From JBJMQS01 sp045802605 (GTDB lineage Bacteria; Planctomycetota; Planctomycetia; Gemmatales; Gemmataceae), in NCBI GenBank assembly GCA_045802605.1, contig JBJMQS010000053.1:124001-188000 (forward strand): a DNA stretch of 64,000 nt, given 5' to 3'. Position 1 is the first letter of the stretch. Each line of letters starts with the position of its first letter. The position numbers were made by a program, and so were the translations under genes. This document shows positions 7,999-17,767 of this stretch, one piece after another. The notes below the pieces were generated by a model. That model was not told where the DNA came from. It searched no databases and saw only the letters and a program-made list of their open reading frames with translations.

Positions 7999-9241
7999 CG
8001 GCGACTCGAGAGTTCTCTGCAACCGCCTCGGACATCACTGACCGCACCAGTTGCAGCTTGTCGTCCCAAGCATATTCGCTCCGCAATCGGGCCTGCCCGG
8101 CCCGGCCCATTCGCTGCCGCAGTTCCGCGGACGCAATGAGCCGGCTGAGTTGTTGAGCGAGCAATTCGACTTGTCCGCAAGGGGCAAGCAAACCATCGAT
8201 GCCATCGCGGATGATTTCGCCGGGCCCGCCCGCACGGTATGCCACGTTGGGCACACCATTGGACCACGCTTCCAATAGCACCAAACCGAATGAATCGGAC
8301 CGGCTCGGCAACGCGAAGATGTCGATCGCGGCAAAGAAGTCGCGCTTCTGCACATCAGTCAATTCGCCGAGGCGCACCACTCGCACTCGACTCTGATGCG
8401 TTGCGATAAATCGCTCGAAGTTTGGCATGGCCGGGCCGGCCAGGACCACCACGCAGGGCTGGCATCGATCAGTGGCCTTCAACAGATCGATTGTCCCCTT
8501 CTCCGCACTCAGGTTAGCCAAATGGCCGATCACGACTTCCGAATCGGTGACGGCCCAGGCTCGGCGGGTCGATTGGCGATTGCCCCCCGTGCAATCGGCT
8601 GGGTCAACGCCAAGGCCTTGCAGCACGACTCTCTCGACGGGAACGCCGAGCTCGATAATGGCGGTTCGCTCAAGCTCGGTTTGCGCAAAGACGCGGTCGG
8701 CCGAAAGTAAGAGCCTGCGTAACGCAGGTTGCGTATATGCGCGGCGGCTTCGATCTCGCGGGTTGTCGGGATCGCCCAGATGCAAAAATGGCGTGAGGAG
8801 AAACGGGATGTTTTGCCGTCGTGCCAACCGCCGGGCGCACATGATGGGCCAGGCGTACGGGAATGCGGTGGCGTGTACCGCATCGTATCGTTCGCTTGGT
8901 GTCGCGGCGTCTCGCCACATGCGGAGTGAGATAGGGTTGCACGGTAGCGTCAGCGCTTGCCACGCACGCAGCGGCAACAGGGATAATGGCTTGAGCAACC
9001 AACGCCGGCCGCGTATGCGCCAGAGGGGATAACGGCGAACATTCACTGCTCGGTCTTGTTCGGTTCCCGCGGAAAAGCACTCGGCCTGGGGCGACCAGAA
9101 AGCCGCCAAATCTTTGGCCACGGTGGTCCAGACGGTAACCTCATCGCCGGCCGCGGCCAGATGTTGGCTCAAGCGGGAAAAGTAGGCTTCCGAACCGCCG
9201 CGAGCGGGGGAATAGCGCTGAATGAAGTGAGCAATCCGCAT
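7985..9241 (-). CDS. Glycosyltransferase, GT4 family
   Basis: 418 residues. The N-terminal Rossmann half starts RIAHFIQRYSPARGGSEAY, with the Gly-Gly donor/acceptor loop typical of GT4 enzymes. The C-terminal half contains the conserved region FALPSRSDSFGLVLLEAWSNGVP, with the E-x7-E-like pattern that contacts the nucleotide-sugar. No membrane segment. It should transfer a sugar from a nucleotide donor to a glycan or lipid acceptor, but neither is predictable. The end overlaps htrA by 14 bp tail to tail. It stands alone, not in a polysaccharide cluster; a second GT4 enzyme lies at 28294-29565. Confidence 0.85.
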   Translation of the reverse strand: MRIAHFIQRYSPARGGSEAYFSRLSQHLAAAGDEVTVWTTVAKDLAAFWSPQAECFSAGTEQDRAVNVRRYPLWRIRGRRWLLKPLSLLPLRAWQALTLPCNPISLRMWRDAATPSERYDAVHATAFPYAWPIMCARRLARRQNIPFLLTPFLHLGDPDNPRDRSRRAYTQPALRRLLLSADRVFAQTELERTAIIELGVPVERVVLQGLGVDPADCTGGNRQSTRRAWAVTDSEVVIGHLANLSAEKGTIDLLKATDRCQPCVVVLAGPAMPNFERFIATHQSRVRVVRLGELTDVQKRDFFAAIDIFALPSRSDSFGLVLLEAWSNGVPNVAYRAGGPGEIIRDGIDGLLAPCGQVELLAQQLSRLIASAELRQRMGRAGQARLRSEYAWDDKLQLVRSVMSEAVAENSRVAVSSS

Positions 9242-9360
9242 GGCGATCCTTCGCCGGCTGTCGGCCCGCCTCTACCCGGACGGCCCGGGTAGGTATGATA
9301 ACCGGACAATGTAGAGAACGGTATCCCACAACGGCGGTGATTTCGCCGCTAGGATCCGCG

Positions 9361-10536
9361 ATGTTGCGCCTTTCTGAATTTGGTCGAAGCGTTCGAGGCT
9401 CCGCGACGTTGGCCGCCGGCGCGCGAGTGCGGGAATTGCGCGAGCAAGGCGCAAAGATCTTCGATTTCAGCCTCGGCGAGCCGGACCAAAACACCCCCGC
9501 ACACATCGTTCGCGCGGCTGAGGCAGCCATCGACGCCGGGCATACCCACTACACCCCGGCGAGCGGGATCACGCCTTTGCGCGCCGCGGTGGCAACGTGG
9601 TACAAAACGTTTCATGGCTGGGACATCAACCTCGAACGCGTGATGATCTCCAACGGGGCGAAGCATGCGCTGCACAATGCGCTTGTCGCCACCATTGGCG
9701 CCGGCGACGAGGTCATGATTCCAGACCCCTGCTGGGTCAGTTACACCGATCTGGTGCGCATGGCCGGCGGCACGCCGGTGCATGTGCCCACGACACCGGA
9801 GTCCGGTTTCAAATTGACACCCGAGAAATTCCGGGCCGCTTGCACGCCGCGCACCCGCCTCTTGATGTTGAACTCACCCTCCAACCCCACCGGCACCGTG
9901 TACACCCGCGAAGAACTGGTGGCCGTGGCGGATGCGGTATTGGATACCAATGTTGGCATCCTCTCGGATGAGATTTACGAGCAACTCTGCTATTCGCCGG
10001 CCAAGCCGACCTGCATCGCCACGCTACGGCCCGAACTGGCCGAGCGCACGATTACTGTGAGCGGCGCAAGCAAGAGTTACGCGATGACCGGCTGGCGAGT
10101 GGGTTGGGCCGTTGCGCCGCCGCAAGTCACAAAAGCAATGGATGCCATCCAGAGCCAGGAAACCGGATGTCCATCGAGCGTCGGCCAACACGCACTTCTG
10201 GCGGCATTGCGCGGACCGCAAGACTGCGTTCTCCAGATGCGAAATGAATACGAGTCACGACGCAACCTCGTCTGCGATCACCTTCGGCGAATACCCGGCG
10301 TGAAACTGCATTACCCCGACGGAGCTTTTTACGCCTTCTTCGATGTAAGCCACCACATCCAAGCGAAGGGCTTGAAGGACTCCGTCGGCTTTTGCGCAGC
10401 GGCATTGGCAGAAGCCCATATCGCTCTAGTGCCAGGGTCGGCGTTCAACTGCGAAGGCTATGTCCGCATGTCCTATGCAGCCTCGCGTGACCAGATCCAG
10501 GGTGGGCTCGAATCGCTCGAAGGTTGGCTGAAATGA
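9361..10536 (+). CDS. Class I PLP aminotransferase (aspartate aminotransferase-like)
   Basis: 391 residues from the ATG at 9361 (MLRLSEFGRSVRGSATLA), which aligns with the usual start; an upstream in-frame start at 9295 lies in leader sequence. The PLP Schiff-base lysine is K238 in SGASKSYAMTGWR; earlier motifs include the Gly-rich cofactor loop (SNGAKHALHNAL), LNSPSNPTG and the conserved Asp/Tyr DEIYEQL. The final third contains the substrate-carboxylate Arg in YVRMSYA. It belongs to fold-type I, group I-gamma aspartate/prephenate aminotransferases. Exact amino acid substrate cannot be fixed. A cyclodeaminase-like gene follows 33 bp downstream on the same strand, suggesting co-transcription. 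Confidence 0.9.
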   Translation: MLRLSEFGRSVRGSATLAAGARVRELREQGAKIFDFSLGEPDQNTPAHIVRAAEAAIDAGHTHYTPASGITPLRAAVATWYKTFHGWDINLERVMISNGAKHALHNALVATIGAGDEVMIPDPCWVSYTDLVRMAGGTPVHVPTTPESGFKLTPEKFRAACTPRTRLLMLNSPSNPTGTVYTREELVAVADAVLDTNVGILSDEIYEQLCYSPAKPTCIATLRPELAERTITVSGASKSYAMTGWRVGWAVAPPQVTKAMDAIQSQETGCPSSVGQHALLAALRGPQDCVLQMRNEYESRRNLVCDHLRRIPGVKLHYPDGAFYAFFDVSHHIQAKGLKDSVGFCAAALAEAHIALVPGSAFNCEGYVRMSYAASRDQIQGGLESLEGWLK

Positions 10537-10554
10537 CCCTTCGGTATGCCATTT

Positions 10555-10569
10555 GATGGGTAACCCATC
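10555..10569 (+). promoter_or_regulatory. 15-nt palindrome abutting a GTG start
   Basis: GATGGGT and ACCCATC flank a single A directly before the GTG at 10570. No purine-rich ribosome site is visible in this spot, so the hairpin or a bound protein could affect initiation of the cyclodeaminase-like gene. Could be coincidence. Confidence 0.35.
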
Positions 10570-11499
10570 GTGCGCACCTTCACCGAATCCGATGTCATCT
10601 CCCGGCTGAAAATGGCCGACGTCATCGCGGCAGTTGAAGCGGCACTGCGCGATCTTGGCGCCGGCCGAGCACAAAACCTGCCGCGACGCCGTGCCTCTTC
10701 CGGCAAATCGCAACTGCATTTGATGGGTGCCGCGGACGACCGGTTGGGGTTGCTCGGCTACAAAGCGTACGCCACCGGTCCGGGCGGCGCCAAGTTCGCC
10801 GTCGGGTTGTTTGATGCCGCGACGTCGGTGCCGCTGGCGTCCGTCGAAGCCGACTATCTTGGCCAACTCCGCACCGGCGCAGCGAGCGGAGTGGCGACCA
10901 AGTATCTCGCGCGAACGGAATCATCCACGGTCGGTGTGTTCGGCACCGGCAAACAAGCCCGCACGCAATTGGAAGCCATCACGATTGTTCGCCACATTCA
11001 ATCGGCATTTGTGTACAGCAGGTCCGTAGAAAATCGCCAACGCTTTGCCGAAGAGATGAGTGATGTGTGTGGCGTCGAGGTTACCCCAGTCGAACAGCCT
11101 GAGGACGCAGCCAAGGCAGATATCGTAATCACCGCCACGACGAGCCGCACGCCGGTGCTGCGCGGCGAATGGTTGCAGCCTGGCACGCACCTCAACGTGG
11201 TCGGCTCGAATTACGCCAACAAAACGGAGGTCGATATCGAAACAGTTCGCCGATCGAAAGTGTTTGTTGATAGCCGCGAAGCATGTCGAGAAGAAGCGGG
11301 CGATCTGATTGCCGCCGTCAATGCTGGTGTGTTGCGTTGGGAAGATTGTGCCGAGATCGGTGCGGTGCTCAATGGCGCGGTCGCTGGCCGGCAGTCGGCT
11401 GAAGATATCACGCTGTTCAAGTCGGTGGGTTTGGCAACTGAAGACTTGGCTGCCGCGGCATTATTGTTGGACGAAAGCAGGCAGTGCGCGCGAGATTAG
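10570..11499 (+). CDS. Ornithine cyclodeaminase / mu-crystallin family enzyme
   Basis: 309 residues with a GTG start chosen because RTFTESDV matches the family N-terminus. The NAD(P)-binding Rossmann motif GVFGTGKQA is near residue 120, preceded by the family signature DYLGQLRTGAASGVATKYL. A conserved Asp (ATEDLAAA) sits near the end. Family members use NAD(H) to deaminate or reduce small amino or imino acids (ornithine, alanine, pyrroline-2-carboxylate), so the substrate is not determined. It follows an aminotransferase by 33 bp; a joint role in amino acid catabolism or reduction of a cyclic imine is plausible but inferred. It ends 3 bp from the convergent UbiD-like gene. Confidence 0.85.
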   Translation: MRTFTESDVISRLKMADVIAAVEAALRDLGAGRAQNLPRRRASSGKSQLHLMGAADDRLGLLGYKAYATGPGGAKFAVGLFDAATSVPLASVEADYLGQLRTGAASGVATKYLARTESSTVGVFGTGKQARTQLEAITIVRHIQSAFVYSRSVENRQRFAEEMSDVCGVEVTPVEQPEDAAKADIVITATTSRTPVLRGEWLQPGTHLNVVGSNYANKTEVDIETVRRSKVFVDSREACREEAGDLIAAVNAGVLRWEDCAEIGAVLNGAVAGRQSAEDITLFKSVGLATEDLAAAALLLDESRQCARD

Positions 11500-11502
11500 C
11501 AA

Positions 11503-13314
11503 TTACAAAATCCCATGCAATGGTCCGCCTGCAGCCGCCAGGGCATCAACCCGCCGACTCACTTGCGGGTCTTCGACGAGCGGCGGCGCGTGATGCGGCT
11601 TGATCCGGGCGTCGATAACGAGCGGACCCTGGCAGCCCCAATGCTTCTTCGTGACGAAGCTATCCACGCCATGCACATCCGCAGCCGGGTTGGACCGGGT
11701 AAATGTCACCCACAGCCAGTTGTTTTGATGTCGGGCCGCGAATGCGCTATCGTCAACTACCAAAATCAACGGGACCTGCCGAAGCGGATGATCGGGCGAA
11801 ATCGCCGAGCAGAATTTCTCGACCGAGCCGGCCCCCTGCACCGCCAAAACGCCTGGCAGGCAAATCCGTGGCTCGGTCCAGCCATCCGGTAAAGGCAGGC
11901 TTGTCGGTAGCTCGCGCGGCAACTCGCGGCGCTTGGGACCGGCCGCTGCGATCACCAACTTCGAGCCGGCGTTTAGTTCGTCGCCGGAATAGTCCAGCGT
12001 GTCGATCGTGGTGCGCGTGTGAAAATGTAGATCGCGGGTGAAATCTACCCGTTCAAGAAGGTGACGAAAAAACGCCGGGATGTCATGTACATCCAAGTCG
12101 GGAGCGTCTTCCTTTGCCACGATGAACAGATATTTCGCCAGTGAGAGCTGCCCCTGCCCGAGAATCGCATGGGCCGTAGTTAGCAATTCTTGGGGCCGGC
12201 GTTCGCTCGCATACGGTACATAGCGCTCACTGCCGATCGCTAGTAGAAGCGGGTGCACACCAGACGCATCGACCGCATGCACCGCATGCACTCCCGGAAT
12301 GACTGTGGGGATGATGGGACCGGTGATCTCGTGAATCAGCGCGCCAAAGGTCGTGTCCTCTTGCGGCGGCCGACCCACGATTGTGAATGGCCAAATCGCG
12401 TCGGGCCGGTGATATACCGCTTCCACTTTCAACACTGGGAACGGATGGGCCATGCTGTAATAGCCGAGATGATCACCGAACGGCCCTTCGGGTTTCAATT
12501 GATCAGGATCCACTGTGCCGGTGATGACGAAATCCGCATCACCCAAAAGTGGTAGCTCGCCGGGTCGATTCACCAACCGCACTCGGCTGCCTCCGAGTGC
12601 GCCGGCGAAGGCGAGCTCGGGCATGCCTTCGGGCAAAGGCATGACGGCGGCCAGGCTCAATGCGGGCGGACCGCCAACCGCAATCGCGACTCGGAAGGGC
12701 ACGCGGCGGCGAATGGCGGCGGCATGATGCACGCCGATGCCGCGATGAATTTGATAATGCAGACCGATTTCGCGATCCGGCTCGTACTGGTTCCCCGAGA
12801 GTTGCACGCGATACATGCCCAGGTTGGAATTTCGCCAGCCGGGCCGGTCGGCATCTTCGGTGTAAACGATCGGCAGGGTGATGAATGCACCGCCATCGCG
12901 CGGCCACGAAACAAGCTGCGGCAATTGCGCGATCGTGGTCTGCCGGTCGAGCACCGGCGCGCGGCGCACGAACTTGGGTCGCAAATGCCACAGAGTGCGC
13001 GGCACGCCTCGATAGCGCCACGGATTCTTCCAAAATGCCGTGGGATCAACTTTCAATTCCACCAGTCGCCGCACGGCATCGAGGGTATCGCGAAACAGGA
13101 ACCGCGCTCGATCAGGGGTGCCGAACAGATTGCAGACCATCGGCAATGCAGAATTCTTCACGCGCGTAAATAAGAGCGCGGGGCCTTGGGCGGCATAGAC
13201 GCGCCGCTGGATCTCGGCCGCTTGCAGATACGGATCAATCTCGACGTCAACCCGGCGCAACTGACCGGTGCGTTCGAGGTCCCTCACGCAGGCGCTCAGA
13301 CTGGCGTACCCCAT
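11503..13314 (-). CDS. UbiD family decarboxylase
   Basis: 603 residues from the ATG at 13314 (MGYASLSACVRDLERTGQL), the usual N-terminal pattern of UbiD proteins; an extension back to 13383 is possible but atypical. Visible family features include the region NLGMYRVQLSG, the acidic active-site segment with EGPFGDHLGYYS, and ALIHEITGP near residue 325. UbiD enzymes are prenylated-FMN-dependent reversible decarboxylases of aromatic or alpha,beta-unsaturated acids, and need a UbiX partner, which is not in this window. It is about 100 residues longer than E. coli UbiD. Whether it acts in quinone/menaquinone (futalosine-type) synthesis or another pathway cannot be told. Confidence 0.88.
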   Translation of the reverse strand: MGYASLSACVRDLERTGQLRRVDVEIDPYLQAAEIQRRVYAAQGPALLFTRVKNSALPMVCNLFGTPDRARFLFRDTLDAVRRLVELKVDPTAFWKNPWRYRGVPRTLWHLRPKFVRRAPVLDRQTTIAQLPQLVSWPRDGGAFITLPIVYTEDADRPGWRNSNLGMYRVQLSGNQYEPDREIGLHYQIHRGIGVHHAAAIRRRVPFRVAIAVGGPPALSLAAVMPLPEGMPELAFAGALGGSRVRLVNRPGELPLLGDADFVITGTVDPDQLKPEGPFGDHLGYYSMAHPFPVLKVEAVYHRPDAIWPFTIVGRPPQEDTTFGALIHEITGPIIPTVIPGVHAVHAVDASGVHPLLLAIGSERYVPYASERRPQELLTTAHAILGQGQLSLAKYLFIVAKEDAPDLDVHDIPAFFRHLLERVDFTRDLHFHTRTTIDTLDYSGDELNAGSKLVIAAAGPKRRELPRELPTSLPLPDGWTEPRICLPGVLAVQGAGSVEKFCSAISPDHPLRQVPLILVVDDSAFAARHQNNWLWVTFTRSNPAADVHGVDSFVTKKHWGCQGPLVIDARIKPHHAPPLVEDPQVSRRVDALAAAGGPLHGIL

Positions 13315-13423
13315 CGCGGCTCCGAATCGATGTTTCCCTTGGCATATCAACCGGAATGTGAATGACCGAACCACACCTGACAAAGCCCGCAGCCGTTCAG
13401 GTAATAAAAAAGCAAGAAAATGG

Positions 13424-13452
13424 TTGACGATAGACGAATAAGGTTTTACTCT
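13424..13452 (+). promoter_or_regulatory. Possible promoter of the DUF1559 gene
   Basis: TTGACG (13424-13429) and TACTCT (13447-13452) are 17 bp apart, 31 bp before the start codon at 13483, which has GGGAGG at 13471-13476. The -35 is strong, the -10 weak. Confidence 0.4.
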
Positions 13453-13482
13453 GTCATACGAGCCGGAAAAGGGAGGCCGACC

Positions 13483-14442
13483 ATGTTTCGCCGCGCATTC
13501 ACCCTCATCGAATTGCTCGTTGTTATCGCCATCATCGCAATCCTGATTGCCTTATTGTTGCCCGCTGTTCAGAAAGCCCGCGAAGCCGCGAATCGCACCC
13601 GATGCCGGAACAACCTCAAGCAAATTGGCCTCGCGATCCATAATTATCACGACTCAAACAACTTCTTCCCGCCCGGCTACAGTGCCACGAACCCAGGGCC
13701 AAGTTTCGAAGACGACAATGGCCCCGGTTGGGGTTGGGCGGCGCACTTGCTGCCTTACGTGGAGCAGACCGCCCTGAGCGCGTCCATCGACTTCAAGCAA
13801 GACATCAAGGCCCCGGTCAATGAAAACGCCCGGGCGACGATCGTATCCATTTACCTTTGCCCCTCCGATCCGGGCGATCAGGTCTTCACTGTCACCGCGG
13901 CCGGCGGCAGCCCGATGATGGAGGCGACCGGTCAGCCGCTGCGGGTGGCGCACGGAAACTACATCGGTGTGTTCGGCCAGCCTGAGATCTCAGCCGACCC
14001 GGGCTTTCTCGATCCCGATCGCGGCTTGCAGCGCCGCGGCATGTTTTACCGCAATAGCCGTCTGCGATTCTCAGACGTCACCGACGGCACAAGCATGACT
14101 CTCTTCGTCGGCGAGCGCAGCACCAACATCGCGTACTCAACGTGGGTCGGAGCCATCACGGGAGCCGAGGTGCCGCCGCATCAGCCGAACCCCTATAGTT
14201 ACGACGCTGAGGGCGCGCCCGTCTTGTGCTTGGGCCACAGCGGGGACGAGAACGATATTCCACCGCACACGCCGAACAGCATCGTTGCACACGTGGATGA
14301 CTTCTGGAGTTTCCACCCGCAGGGCGTGAACTTCCTGATGGTCGATGGCTCGGTACAGAACATCAACAACACGATTAATCCAGTCATTTGGCGGGCGCTT
14401 GCGACCCGCGCTGGCGGAGAAGCATTCGAGTGGGTGGATTGA
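13483..14442 (+). CDS. DUF1559 protein with prepilin-type N-terminus
   Basis: 319 residues. The N-terminus RRAFTLIELLVVIAIIAI is a type IV prepilin/pseudopilin cleavage and methylation motif followed by one hydrophobic helix; the DUF1559 hallmark LLPAVQKAREAANRTRC and NNLKQIGLAIHNYHDS follow. The C-terminal region contains the usual VNFLMVDGSVQ segment. Members are processed by prepilin peptidase and are found in large paralogous sets in planctomycetes; their function is unsettled. The ATG at 13483 has an excellent ribosome site, so the longer frame from 13420 is rejected. A lipoprotein gene starts 4 bp downstream, a common arrangement for this family. Confidence 0.92.
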   Translation: MFRRAFTLIELLVVIAIIAILIALLLPAVQKAREAANRTRCRNNLKQIGLAIHNYHDSNNFFPPGYSATNPGPSFEDDNGPGWGWAAHLLPYVEQTALSASIDFKQDIKAPVNENARATIVSIYLCPSDPGDQVFTVTAAGGSPMMEATGQPLRVAHGNYIGVFGQPEISADPGFLDPDRGLQRRGMFYRNSRLRFSDVTDGTSMTLFVGERSTNIAYSTWVGAITGAEVPPHQPNPYSYDAEGAPVLCLGHSGDENDIPPHTPNSIVAHVDDFWSFHPQGVNFLMVDGSVQNINNTINPVIWRALATRAGGEAFEWVD

Positions 14443-14446
14443 GCCG

Positions 14447-14869
14447 ATGGCCGGCATGGGTCTAAGGCTTGGATTCTTTTTCCTGATTGTGGGCTGCCTC
14501 GGTTGCGGAAGTTCCACGGCCACAGTCAGCGGCAAAGTCAGCTACCATGGCCAGCCGGTATTGTCCGGAGTGGTGATATGCCTGGGTCCGGACGGTCTTG
14601 CACACACGTCGGTCATCCAAACTGACGGAACATACTTGATCGACGGTGTCAGCCAGGGCAAGAACAAGATTGGCGTTACAAGCCCCGATCCGCTCAAAGC
14701 TCGGTCAATTCACGGCTCATCGAAGAAGTCCAAAGACAAACTGGCGGCCACGTCAGCCGAGCGGGCCAGTTGGTTCCCTTTGCCGGCTTCGGTTGGCGAT
14801 CCGGACAAATCGGGTTTGGCGTGCGAAGTGACGACTTCGAAAACTGAATTCGATATCGAAATTCCGTAG
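14447..14869 (+). CDS. Small lipoprotein paired with DUF1559 protein
   Basis: 140 residues starting 4 bp after the DUF1559 stop, so very likely translated from the same message. The N-terminal hydrophobic segment ends in lipobox GCLGCGSS. The mature part begins TATVSGKVSYHGQPVLSGVV, a beta-sandwich opening typical of carboxypeptidase-regulatory-like or transthyretin-like lipoproteins that frequently accompany DUF1559 genes in planctomycetes. The tail has Ser/Lys-rich segments and a final beta strand. Likely attached to the cell surface. It abuts the convergent TPR gene with no intervening base (TAG then CTA). Confidence 0.8.
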   Translation: MAGMGLRLGFFFLIVGCLGCGSSTATVSGKVSYHGQPVLSGVVICLGPDGLAHTSVIQTDGTYLIDGVSQGKNKIGVTSPDPLKARSIHGSSKKSKDKLAATSAERASWFPLPASVGDPDKSGLACEVTTSKTEFDIEIP

Positions 14870-17656
14870 CTACGGTGCAGTCGCAGGCGGGGGAACCGCG
14901 GTATCGCCTGCTTCAACTCGTTGAACCATCTTTAAGAAGTGAGGATTGCGTGGCGATTTCTCCAGGCCGATTTTCAAGGTGGCCAGGGCCGCTTTCGCAT
15001 CATTGCGTTGGAATTGCACCTCGGCCAAGGTATCGAGGTAGTGCAAACTCTCGGGCGCCAAGCTAACAGCCGACTTCGCCCAGGTCTCCGCAGACTCAAG
15101 ATCGCGATGGCAACGCGCCGCGAGCCAGGCTCGCTGGTTCAAATACGAGGCACTGTTTGGGTATTCCTTGCACAATCCATCAAGCACTCTTGAGATCCTT
15201 CCGTAATAGGCATCCCCTTCGGACTTATGACCGCGTCTCGCCAATTCGGGAATGAATTCGACCGCGAGGTCGATCGCAGGTGGCAAGACCTCGTGCGCCT
15301 TATCCGCGGCTTCCATGGCTTTGGCGAGATCGTCTTTTGCCAGATAGCCGCGTGCCCTGGCCGCGTAGAGACGATGCAGCGAGGCTAGAAAATCCTCACT
15401 CGGCGCGGTCATGAACGCGCGGGTTTGCATCGTCCGCAAGAACAGGCTCTCGTTGGCGGCGGCCGTCACCAGTTTGTCGTCGTAGGCGGCGTCATCCCGG
15501 CAAAGGTACGCTAATGCGGTTCGCGCATATGGGGACCAGGGGAAGCTCAAATCCACCAAGAGTTGGCGTTGTTGTCGAACCACTTGAGCAACCTCAGGCG
15601 CCAACTCGGTCCGTTGCGCCAGTTCGGTGCAAAACTGCATGCGTGCAATCTCGTCCCGCGATACTCCGGGGGCCGGCTTGGTCGTCCCCGGCTTGCGGTT
15701 ATCTTGAATTCGGTTTTCTTGCAGCAGTAATTGCGCGCTGAGTTGCAGAGCCAAGCCACGCGGGACATCGCCAGCCTTCTGCATTGCCAGGCCTGTGAGG
15801 TATCGCGGCACGGCCTGCATCGGATCCAATTGCATCGCTTTCTCGTAGGCCGTCGCGGCGTCCGCCCATCGTCCGGCCCTTGCGCACATATCACCCAGAG
15901 GCAATAAGCACTGAGCCGGCTGCAAATCCGCGGCCTGTCGAACCAAGGCAATGGCTCGATCAGTCAAGCCCGCGGCGTAGCACGCTTCCGCGAAGCCGCA
16001 CAAGAGCCGGCCGCGTTCGCTCGATGGCCGAGCGTTCACCCATTTCAATGCCTGCTCAAGTTCTCTCTGTTGGCTTTCGCCCGCGAGGCGATGATCGACC
16101 AAGGGGAGGATCGCCTTAATAGCCTCGGCCGGCGTGCTCAGGCCCGGCGACCGCTCGAAGTAGAGATACCATGATTCCGCCGCGATCGGCGTTTTGGGAC
16201 AGAGCCGTGTCAGCGCCGGACCGGGCTCAACGCCGCCTTGAATCAATGCACCGGTTTGCTCGATGGCGGCGTCTTGCAGACCCACGACGAGAAATCGCGA
16301 AATGGCTTCATTGGCCGCGGCCTGTGCCGGGGCAGACCGGTAGGGCTCGGTTTTGAATTCCGCCAGCGTGCTCGCAAGCGACTCCTTATCGCCAGTGAGT
16401 GCGAATACCCGCGCAAGGGCCGCGTTGGCAACCATCTGATCAGTCGGCTGTTTCGCCACCGTTTGATCGGCCGGCTGTTTCGAGGCAATGTTCTGCAGCG
16501 CCTTCACCGCTTCGGCTGGGCGGCCCATTTGCATCAGGATTTCGCCACGCGCGAGTTGCATTCGGAAGTCGGTAGATTTCTCGGCGAATTCGAGTGCCTC
16601 GCCGGGGCGCCGGTCATACGTCAAGTTCGCGAATACGTATCGGCTCATGACCAAGTTCTTGTTGGCTTCATAAACCTGCATGACCTCGGCAGACGCTTTG
16701 TCATGCTCGGCCGTTTGGTCGGTGAGCCCAAAGTAAAGCGTCTTCAAAATTGGTCGAAGGATCGGCTGCGGATCGCTGACGTAGGAGCCGGAGCTTACAG
16801 CCCTGCCCGCCGTCGGCAATTTGGCGAGTTCGGCCCAATGGCGAGCGTCGAACCGCGTGGTTTCCCCCCAAGGATTGGCAGAGAGATTGCGCGCCAGTGC
16901 TTCGGCCTTCTCAAAATTGCCGGCCGCCTTGGCGAGAAAAATTGCAACCACTCGCGCTGAGGGTCCGCCCGGGGTCTGATCATCGACAAAGCCATCGGTC
17001 CCATGCGGGCCGTCGGTCCACTTTTCCCATTTCTGGCGCTCTGCCGCCAAAGTGCCGCGAAGCCGAGCGGCCGCTGCGAAGCTCCGAAGCACCGGGAAAT
17101 CCGGGGTGGGAATGGCCGCTTGCGTGGCAGCGGACCGCCCCAACGCGTCCTCGGCGAGGTCCAGGCGATTGTCGATAACCAAGCGTGGCGCTAGCCGCCA
17201 CGAAACCTTGTCGATTCCCCGGCGGAAAGCAAACTGCCGAGCAAGATCGCCCTGCTTGGCCGCGATTTGTTTGGCGAGTTCGAGGCCTTCCGGGCCATCA
17301 TCAAATAGCTCGGCGACGATGTCTGGCCACGATTCGACGGACGCAGCGCGCGCTCTGGTGATCAGCCCCACCATTTTCTTGGGAGTCTCGGGCGTGATGC
17401 CGTACGGAATCTTGTCGAGCAATTCCCGGGCACGCGATACGACTTCGGTATCGTTGCTTTGCAAGGCTTTCCGCAACGCCGGCTCAGCCGGAGTGCCAAC
17501 GGCCCAAAGAAATTCGCTCGCCTTCTCCCGCGTCGGGTAATCCTCCGAGCCTAAGTCACGAACGGCCTGATCAATTTGCTCGGGAGTCGCCTGCGGAGGG
17601 ACCGCGGCAATCGCAGCGGTGGCAGCGACGAAGAGTAGAAGCCAGATCCATCTCAT
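14870..17656 (-). CDS. Large secreted TPR / HEAT-like repeat protein
   Basis: 928 residues from the ATG at 17656; the N-terminus (RWIWLLLFVAATAAIAAVPP) is a signal peptide. Residues about 30-90 resemble a HEAT-type helical pair (LGSEDYPTREKASEFLW). The rest is Ala/Leu-rich helical repeat; clear TPR units include AVKALQNIASKQP, ADAATAYEKAMQLDP (near residue 620) and the C-terminal SAETWAKSAVSLAPESLHYL and AALATLKIGLEKSP. A short duplicated segment, AKQPTDQMV-like, occurs near residue 400 (KQPADQTVAKQPTDQMV). Such proteins are scaffolds; no catalytic motif. Probably periplasmic. No partner is apparent. The gene abuts the small lipoprotein gene tail to tail. Confidence 0.75.
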   Translation of the reverse strand: MRWIWLLLFVAATAAIAAVPPQATPEQIDQAVRDLGSEDYPTREKASEFLWAVGTPAEPALRKALQSNDTEVVSRARELLDKIPYGITPETPKKMVGLITRARAASVESWPDIVAELFDDGPEGLELAKQIAAKQGDLARQFAFRRGIDKVSWRLAPRLVIDNRLDLAEDALGRSAATQAAIPTPDFPVLRSFAAAARLRGTLAAERQKWEKWTDGPHGTDGFVDDQTPGGPSARVVAIFLAKAAGNFEKAEALARNLSANPWGETTRFDARHWAELAKLPTAGRAVSSGSYVSDPQPILRPILKTLYFGLTDQTAEHDKASAEVMQVYEANKNLVMSRYVFANLTYDRRPGEALEFAEKSTDFRMQLARGEILMQMGRPAEAVKALQNIASKQPADQTVAKQPTDQMVANAALARVFALTGDKESLASTLAEFKTEPYRSAPAQAAANEAISRFLVVGLQDAAIEQTGALIQGGVEPGPALTRLCPKTPIAAESWYLYFERSPGLSTPAEAIKAILPLVDHRLAGESQQRELEQALKWVNARPSSERGRLLCGFAEACYAAGLTDRAIALVRQAADLQPAQCLLPLGDMCARAGRWADAATAYEKAMQLDPMQAVPRYLTGLAMQKAGDVPRGLALQLSAQLLLQENRIQDNRKPGTTKPAPGVSRDEIARMQFCTELAQRTELAPEVAQVVRQQRQLLVDLSFPWSPYARTALAYLCRDDAAYDDKLVTAAANESLFLRTMQTRAFMTAPSEDFLASLHRLYAARARGYLAKDDLAKAMEAADKAHEVLPPAIDLAVEFIPELARRGHKSEGDAYYGRISRVLDGLCKEYPNSASYLNQRAWLAARCHRDLESAETWAKSAVSLAPESLHYLDTLAEVQFQRNDAKAALATLKIGLEKSPRNPHFLKMVQRVEAGDTAVPPPATAP

Positions 17657-17767
17657 GTTCAAACACAACTCTTTCGGCTGGAATTCAACCAGAAGTGATT
17701 GTACGGGGCGGCCCTTTATGCCTACCATGGCATTGTCGGTAACAACTCTGGATAGCAGGTGCTTGCT

